Shown one piece after another: positions 57,491-64,000 of a DNA stretch of 64,000 bases (positions within the stretch are counted from its first letter, which is position 1; each line of letters opens with the position of its first letter). Source of the stretch: Salvia splendens (lineage: Eukaryota > Streptophyta > Magnoliopsida > Lamiales > Lamiaceae). Location of the stretch: assembly GCF_004379255.2 (NCBI RefSeq), contig NC_056034.1, positions 34,537,262-34,601,261 on the forward strand, in the 5' to 3' direction. Below the pieces are notes generated by a model that searched no databases, had not been told where the DNA came from, and was given only the letters and a program-made list of their open reading frames with translations. A program made the position numbers and the translations under genes.

Positions 57491-57669
57491 CTCCCTCCGT
57501 CCCGGACTACTCGAACGTTTCCTTTTCGGCACGGAGATTAAGGAATGAGTGATAGACAAAGTCAAATATTACGGCTGTAGGTGATAATTTTTACTAAAAA
57601 TTGAAAGAGTGCAAATAACTTGGGACGTCCAGAAAGAAAATAAGTGCAAGTAGTCCGGGACGGAGGGAG
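57491..57669. mobile_element. Stowaway MITE, well preserved
   Basis: CTCCCTCCGTCCCGGACTAC after TA; GTAGTCCGGGACGGAGGGAG before TA: exact 20-bp inverted ends in a 179-bp element. Confidence 0.95.
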
Positions 57670-58735
57670 TATGTTCTTATTCTACTATCACATTTATTGT
57701 CTAAAATCTTTTCTTTCATTTTTTCACTTTGTTCTCCTTTAAATGTTACTCACTATATAAGATGCAACCTACAACTAAAAGGACATGTGTTGAATCTTCA
57801 AGTCAATGGTAATTATTTATCGTACCCCCGAACTAAAAATCCTGGATCTGCCACTACTGGTGTAATAGTGTGTTTGTGTTGACATACCGGTGGGATTGTG
57901 TTGATATCAGTTAGAGATGCCTAAGGTTTAGTGAGCTGTTGATTAATCATGAAACCAGATATTTTGATCCGCGGGCTGGTTCAAGTTCAAAAAATTCAAA
58001 ACCGAAACCGCAACGAAACCGCCGGTTCCAGGAAATTCTAAATCTGAACCGTGAAAAACCGTCGAAAAACCATGAAACCAAATCGGAGTGAAAACCGCCA
58101 TAAAATCGAAACCGGAACCGGCGGTTTTCGAACCGTAACCGCGAAATACGCTCATTTGGTTTTATTTCGAGATTTTCTGAAACCATAAATGGCGGTTCCT
58201 GAACCTTGAGTATGTCTATTATCAATTAGAATGAGAAGGTAATTAAATCCATGAATTTGTTTGTAAATGTAAGTCATTAGGAATTTCAATTAGATTCATA
58301 TATAAATTTGGACCTTACTGGTTAAAGCTCTCAATTGACTGGCCCACAAATTCTCATTGTTTTTCTTTATTTTTCGTTTCCCAGGCCACTCGAAAAGCTC
58401 TTTAAATTGCTTAAAAGTGAGATTGTGTACGAGGTATTTGATCAAATTATGATTGAAAATAAAATTCCTAAATATTTTTGGTTGTTTCACAATATAGTTG
58501 GTGACATATTTAACTATAATAACTTGGGTATTTGAGTGTAGCTATGAACACAATATTTGTTAGAACTCGAAAATCACATTCTTCATTCTTCACTCTTCAC
58601 TTTTCACTCTTCACTCTTCACATTATTACAAGCTCAGTACAGTAAGGCACTCCAACAAATTCACCAAATACATGACTACTTATTTGCAAATATGAAACAT
58701 TCAATAAAAATTAAATTTGGTATGAAAAAAAAATT
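57670..58735. other. Intergenic; hAT fragment at about 57950-58205
   Basis: 57950-58205 is dense in AACCGCCGGTT/GAAACCG motifs like the family at 1-940, without clear ends. CTTCACTCTT units are tandemly repeated near 58580-58621. No gene is seen; the open frames on both strands are products of the repeat. Confidence 0.6.
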
Positions 58736-60257
58736 TTAATTAGGCCTTGTGCAATCAATCCTAATCTCACCCTGGTTGCCGGTGAGCACCCCAACCCTGC
58801 CGAGCTTGGTCATGGCGGTGGCGAAGGCTTGGGTGAAGGCGGTGTTGCTGTTGGCGAACTGGTTCACGGTGTTCCTGGACCTGCCGTCGGTGAAGAGCAC
58901 CTGATCGGAGGTGAAGAGCCCCCTCCCTCCCTGCAGGTTTTTGAAGTAGGCGTTGTCGAACGTGTTGGGCGATGCCGGGTCCATGTTGATCGCGATGCGC
59001 GGGTCTACGTTGACCGGGCACATCTGCCTCAGCTGTGCAGCATACTGCGGATTCAGCGTCGGGTCCCCCCGCCCCTGCACCCGGCTCGAGAACCGGCTGC
59101 AGTGAGAGAACCCGATCGTGTGTGCCCCTGCTCGGACGACAAAAATTTTAATGTGAAATTGATCAAGTACGGAAAGGAATAAAATTGACTGAGCATTGTT
59201 AGTAAAGGAATATTTGGACCCCACCTTATAATTGAAAAAAACTTGTCAAAATGCAAGTGGACTGGTTTTTGGACTGGTTTTTTAGAATAGACCAAAATGA
59301 TAAAAGGGAACTATTGTTTTTAGAATAAGGTAGTTCGTTTAACTCGTCTTAAACTACTTACACTATTTCTATTGTAAGTAAGAATTAGAGTATTTAATTA
59401 ATATATTACCGTTAATTAAATATCCCCTTATTAAGTGATTTTCATTAAACTTAAAATACTAATTTAATTTTACTAAAAAATCAATCACAAATTTACAACC
59501 GAAATAGAAAAGTGCAGGTAACATGGGACGAAGGGAGTACCTGATAATGCCACGAGATCGGTCATGTCCAGACCGTGCTCGGCGAACAACGCCCGGAGCT
59601 GGTCCAGGTTGAAGCCCGGACCGGGTAGACGGCGTTGTACGCTGGCCATGGTAGAAATTCTACCATCTCTTCTTCCTAATTCAACTGGGTAGTTTGGACC
59701 TCCAGCCTTAATTTATGAAAGAAACCATTAATTAATGCTTTAGAAAACGATGAATTATGATTTTATAGTACTAGTTAGAATGTATACCAAGTTGACAACA
59801 TCTCTTGTAGCCAATGCTAATATATCGGCACATGAAACTCTGTTCCGGCACTGAGGGTTGCTGTCCACGGCAGCCTTGGCCTTAACAACAGTATCGAAGC
59901 CATCCCCGGCAAGCGAAAGGTTGTCGGGATGGTCCTTCTCTGCCTGCCCGTTAGGCGACGCGATCATAATGGAAGCGTCGCATCCCTGTAAAAAAAAATA
60001 AACTTCAAATATTTGAGACGGATGGGTGGGAATTTATTCGTACGTACCCTGACAAGGCAGTCGTGGAAGAAGAGGCGAAGGGTGGCCGGAGCAGTCACGA
60101 AAGTCTGCCGGAACTTCGCCTGCACGGCTCCGCGGACGAGGGACTCGACGTTGGGGCATGTGCTTCTGTAGAAGTCAGTTCTCAGTTGAGCATTGGCAGA
60201 GGTGGTTAGGATGGCAAGGGTAAGAGTAAGCAACACTAATGCTTTTTGATTCTCCAT
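58736..60257 (-). CDS. Class III secretory peroxidase
   Basis: Haem peroxidase of the cell wall or vacuole, oxidising phenolics with H2O2 (EC 1.11.1.7, family knowledge). Minus-strand exons 60257-60048, 59985-59788, 59706-59541 and 59127-58736 join in frame to 321 aa, with the usual three-intron layout. Seen: a signal peptide (about 1-23, [17 protein letters not shown]); distal-side LRLFFHDC with Arg 61 and His 65; GCDASIMI; the [13 protein letters not shown] block; proximal haem His 194 in [13 protein letters not shown]; and [20 protein letters not shown]. Eight Cys are in the conserved places for four disulfides. [10 protein letters not shown] and TKLGRVGV point to the PRX16/35/51/73-like branch. 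A TATA box lies just upstream. Intron 3 holds a truncated MITE directly at its donor. All catalytic residues are present, so the gene looks intact. Confidence 0.93.
59337..59537. mobile_element. Truncated Stowaway-like MITE in peroxidase intron 3
   Basis: The right end GGGACGAAGGGAG is followed by TA (59538-59539), and the body CTTAAACTACTTACACTATT matches the copy at 27220. About the first 50 bp of the left end are missing. Its TA and terminal CTCCC form, on the minus strand, the GTACTCCC splice donor of exon 3. Confidence 0.75.
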
Positions 60258-60304
60258 ATTGTTGTTTTTACAATTTGGTGATTGTGGTGTGAGATGGAGA
60301 GGCC

Positions 60305-60312
60305 TATTTATA
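60305..60312 (-). promoter_or_regulatory. TATA box of the peroxidase gene
   Basis: TATAAATA on the minus strand, about 50 bp before the ATG. This would place transcription start near 60278, with a leader of roughly 20-25 nt. Confidence 0.6.
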
Positions 60313-60319
60313 ACTGACA

Positions 60320-61606
60320 CATTCTAAGAATGAAAATCTTTGTTGTGACTTTTTTTACACTTAGACTATTGCAACTTGTTGAGTTGGGTTGGATTGAGGT
60401 AGGGTTGTCCTCTATTTATAAGATTAGTTAAAAGGTTGAATTATATTTTAGAGCTGACTAATTAGATGATTAATCGTTCTAAATGATTGGATCAAGCTGT
60501 GATTGTATTTACTCAGTCATTATGCATGCTTTTGTGCTAGTTCTTGCTGCAACGTGTGCTGCAATCTGTGTAAATGCACATGGACTGCTTGAATGTAAAA
60601 ACCTGTGGGTTGACTGAAGGTTTTAACAAGGGAAATTATGTAAAACTCGAGAAAAATTAGGCAAAAAGAAGTGAGAAACTGTTTAATTATGTGTAAATTT
60701 TGATCAAGAGGTGAGTTGATTAATTGGCAAAGTCCTGATTTGTATAGATATCCAGACAAAATATATATGTTTCATCTTTCAATATGCTTACCTTTATAAC
60801 TGTAAGAAAATATGAAACGACCTATGAATTGCTGAAATAAGACAGCTGGAGCTGCATATTCAAACTATGTTATACAATAATTATACAAACAGTAGACTTG
60901 CAATGCTAATAATTAACACATATAGTAGATGAAATATTAAGTGGACCAACTGGGACAACGATTTTATTTAATTCACTATTGAACATGATAGCGTCATTAA
61001 GGACTTCATATTTTTCCTTTTCTAAAAAAAGGAATCTTTATAAATTAGTAAAGGATAGTTGGTCTAATAACAAGTAGAAAACTCGGGACTATAACGTTGC
61101 AACTCCCACGTAGAAATTTCCATCTACACATCTTTTCAATTGAGTTAGCAAAATAGATTTGAACTAAATGTTGCTTTGATTAAAGTACAAATCAATAAAT
61201 AATAATCACAAAAATTAGCATCACATGCTCGCGTGAAAACAAAAAAGAACTGTGATAAAGGTAGAAGCCAAGTTTGTACATAAGAGACCATTCCGCTCTT
61301 CAATTTCTAAAAAGAAGAAGAGAAAAAGCTATAGGCCAAATTTGTGTTGGCCGCATATAATTGGTTAAGCGAGCGAGGGAGTGACGATCTGGCCCGTGAT
61401 TATATCATAATTATTATTAAAGTTATCCAATCAAATTTCGTCTAAATTATTGTTGATAAAATGCTTAATTGGACGTTTATCCCAATCGACCTAACCTCAC
61501 ATGCTTGACAGTGCTAAACAAAGCAAAGATTCGCTGTTGCCCATCGTTCAACCTTCTCCTTTACAAATTATTGTGATTGTGTCACTCTTTCAAACATATA
61601 ACACTA
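60320..61606. other. Intergenic, no supported gene
   Basis: AT-rich upstream region of the peroxidase. No element or gene is recognised. Confidence 0.5.
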
Positions 61607-61737
61607 CTCCCTCCCTCTGTCTCACCTTCCTTTTTGGTTTGTCTCAATCAAGATGATCCATTACTTAACACACAAAATATAACTACATAAAATCCTGACA
61701 CCCAAGGAATGGATCATCTTCCTTGGGACGGAGGGAG
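61607..61737. mobile_element. Stowaway-like MITE
   Basis: TA then CTCCCTCCCTCTGTCTCACC; the right end TTCCTTGGGACGGAGGGAG comes before TA. AAGATGATCCATT / AATGGATCATCTT pair inside. Confidence 0.88.
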
Positions 61738-62557
61738 TAATATATATTTTTTAAGTTCCTACTTTGTAATAGCCATACATATATGGATAAATCGAACCAA
61801 GTGTATAATTCGAACAGCACCGACTTTTATAGGCGATGATAAAGAAAGAGAAAATTGGGCCACCACTTAAGCACCCCCCACACAAAATTAAAAATAAAAA
61901 TATATATGCAGATTATAGTAATAAAAAGTGAAAACAACCCAATACAACAATTTACCGCCAGAATAAAATCAATGGGCTGATTTGCCACATTCCATCAATC
62001 AAGATAGAAGCCAATATCCACTATTCCTTACTGCTATTGGGTAGATAGATCACTAGGGGAATGAAATAATCCTAAGCACATATCAAACCAAATTTATGCT
62101 ACCAATTAGCAATTATAGAAATATAAGATGGATAGAGGTGGTAGATGTAAGAACTCAGACGAGTTATAGTTAAATCAATACCTAGAGGATTCCTTTGTAT
62201 ATAACTTTAGCAAAGAATCATTTCAACACTCAAAATCATCTGGTTTTATGTAGGCATGCTTCCTGATTACATTTGATATGGCATTGCATGCCCAGCCAAA
62301 GCGATAGTTTTTACTTGACAAGTATATGCCCAAACAGTCCCAGTTTATCAAGTGATAAAATCAGATAGCATACTGTATTAAGGACAAGACGATAAAAGAG
62401 GTCTTGAACAGATATCGATGGCACCTTATACCTTCCGGTCAAGCACCTGCACCAACAAAATCAAGTCATTTATATGAAAATGGACTAAAGAGGATTATTA
62501 AGCATACTATCACGGAGAGTATACTAAAGATACCTGTACATAAGCAAATTAGAACTT
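61738..62557. other. Intergenic and 3' flank of the epimerase gene
   Basis: AT-rich; the part from about 62200 on may be the 3' UTR of the minus-strand epimerase gene. Nothing else. Confidence 0.5.
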
Positions 62558-63427
62558 TTAGCTGCCTTGGAGGACTCTTCGAGGATCAAGCTGCCCACTG
62601 CAATAACTTGAAGGCACAGCAGAAAGTTCTTGCCTTCCTTTCCACTCTTCACCAGGCTTCAAAGTGATAGGTTTCTCGATTGCAGCTGCCTCAATGCACA
62701 GCATATGCTTATATTCATCATCTCCAAAGTCAGCCATTGATTTTGCCTTCTTATCCCAAGGGTTCCAGACAACTTACAAACAAAACAAAACTCTCTGTCA
62801 AAACACAAAACTACGGAAAACCATATTAATGACAACAGTCTAGCCAGCTTGACGGAGAAGAAAATAATAGTAGCATTTTTTAGCAAGGCAAAGTTCTTTA
62901 GGTTTCTTCTCATAGATAGAAATCTCAAGTTTTACTACATGATCGCAAAGTCACTAGCCTGAAATTCTCTTAAAGCAATGCTATTAATCATCATTCCCCT
63001 CCAGTTTCTTAAAGCAATTGCATTGCAGATCATATAGGTAGGATCATACTAGAGTCACTGTATAAATGTATTCAAACAAAAAAAAACAATGGAGTTTTCA
63101 AAACTGGAGAAAATGCATAAAACTATAAGTATGCAAAGAGATAAAAACAACTATACCAGCATCAGAAAGACCATCTTTACGAATAACAAAAGTTCGCTTC
63201 TTCTCGTGGTCCAAAATTGCAATCTTTGTAGGTGTGCTCAGATATATTTTGTCAACCTAAGCAATATTGAATAGTAGAAAATGGTTATATTAGCCAACAC
63301 ATTTAGCAACAAACAGATACCTACTTCTGACTCAAAAGTGATTGCATCCCCTTGTTCAGTGAAACGCTGTCTGTTTTGCAAATTATCCAGATAATCCAGT
63401 GTCTCCAATCCTTCAACACGTACTTCA
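62558..63427 (-). CDS. Glucose-6-phosphate 1-epimerase-like protein, C-terminal exons (partial)
   Basis: Interconverts alpha and beta anomers of glucose 6-phosphate (EC 5.1.3.15, aldose-1-epimerase fold; family knowledge). Three minus-strand exons join in frame: 63427-63325 (EVRVEGLETLDYLDNLQ and RFTEQGDAITFESE), 63256-63157 (VDKIYLSTPTKIAILDHEKK and RTFVIRKDGLSDA) and 62772-62558 (VVWNPWDKKAKSMADFGDDE, YKHMLCIEAAAIEKPITLKP, GEEWKGRQELSAVPSSYCSG). The VVWNPW and ExA...KPxxLxPGexW blocks are characteristic. The last exon extends to QLDPRRVLQGS like plastid-targeted plant members. About 139 codons are visible. Earlier exons must lie beyond 63427, probably past the window edge; none was recognised in 63428-64000. 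No disabling change is seen. Confidence 0.88.
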
Positions 63428-64000
63428 CTGCAATGAATTCAACAAAATGATATATTCAGCATAGTTGAAAATTAAATGCTATGCATGTTTTACTTTTCTT
63501 GCCGGTATATATTTGGAACATATTACCATATTAACAACAATGCAAATAGCTATTCAGGGGCATACATAAATAAAAAGAAAGGGCAGTGGGCACCAAATCA
63601 CAGTTCTCACTTCTCCAGAATTAAAGTACCACGAACTAGATTCACTACTACTGATCATAACTTCATATGCAATCAAAGTATCTTCGTGTAACATTAACTT
63701 ATCATATTACAAAGTACATTTAATTTAATAACAAAAGAACTATAAGCATATCCATATACATAAGTGCACACTGTAACAGTGAACTTTGATGTGAAGGTTT
63801 TGGTGCCTTAAATGCCTTTGCTTCAGTAACTCCAGGCAGTGATGCATTACAAGTGTCCCCAGTCAATAGTAAAAAAGGCAGGATACAATTTCTTTACATA
63901 GTTGCATGCAAACTTTAGTTATAAGCAAATAAAATAACATAATATGAAAAGGTAACTGCATACAGTGTAAAAATCACCACTTTAGAAATAATTCATAGCT
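63428..64000. other. Probable intron or upstream part of the epimerase gene
   Basis: No exon was recognised on the minus strand here. The preceding epimerase exon (ending before SEVRVEG) was searched for by eye and not found, so this is probably one long intron. Confidence 0.45.

Noticed and set aside
58829..59182. 117-codon plus-strand frame
   Set aside because: Antisense shadow of peroxidase exon 4.
63428..63900. Further epimerase exon near 63770-63850 (minus)
   Set aside because: The translation does not match the sequence expected before the SEVRVEG exon.

Overview
This is a plant nuclear window, most likely from a eudicot. Its genes have canonical GT-AG introns, and their families (AINTEGUMENTA-like AP2, VIN3-like PHD, class III peroxidase, plastid-type glucose-6-phosphate 1-epimerase) are plant-typical. 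The DNA between them is AT-rich and packed with Copia, Ty3, hAT, PIF/Harbinger, Mutator-like, Helitron, SINE and Stowaway MITE sequence. I did not assign a species. No rRNA, functional tRNA gene, CRISPR array or bacterial-type operon was seen.

Five host genes can be built exon by exon. (1) An AIL5/PLETHORA-type AP2 transcription factor lies at 10865-14139 (+), nine exons including a 9-nt microexon, 443 aa. (2) A VIN3-like/VIL2-type Polycomb accessory protein lies at 36138-39720 (+), four exons, 723 aa. (3) A small uncharacterised plant protein lies at 46268-46861 (+), 164 aa, behind a spliced leader carrying uORFs. (4) A secretory class III peroxidase lies at 58736-60257 (-), four exons, 321 aa. 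(5) The 3' part of a glucose-6-phosphate 1-epimerase-like gene lies at 62558-63427 (-) and runs off the right edge. They look like independent neighbours with no shared pathway.

The rest is mobile DNA. 1-6525 is a decayed Copia element hit by hAT elements; one (1682-3945) keeps a perfect 8-bp target duplication. 7415-10391 holds two more hAT elements. 15559-17223 is an unusual element: a plant-mobile-domain ORF between arrays of 21-bp palindromes at an almost exact 31-bp period. 17758-21185 is a composite of two Ty3-type LTR copies inside a single 5-bp target duplication. 22329-24926 is a possible solo LTR followed by a decayed Ty3 pol. 26900-35489 is mostly MITEs, a SINE, an hAT element with perfect target duplication and a broken PIF/Harbinger element. 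41626-43781 is a Helitron. 47424-51407 is a FAR1-type fragment whose introns appear to be made of tandem repeats. 52774-54792 is a PIF/Harbinger element whose transposase is interrupted by one stop codon. 54975-56898 is a clean nest of MITE, hAT and hAT.

Exon models come from reading splice signals and frame continuity by eye, without transcript evidence or database searches. Family names rest on recognised motifs.
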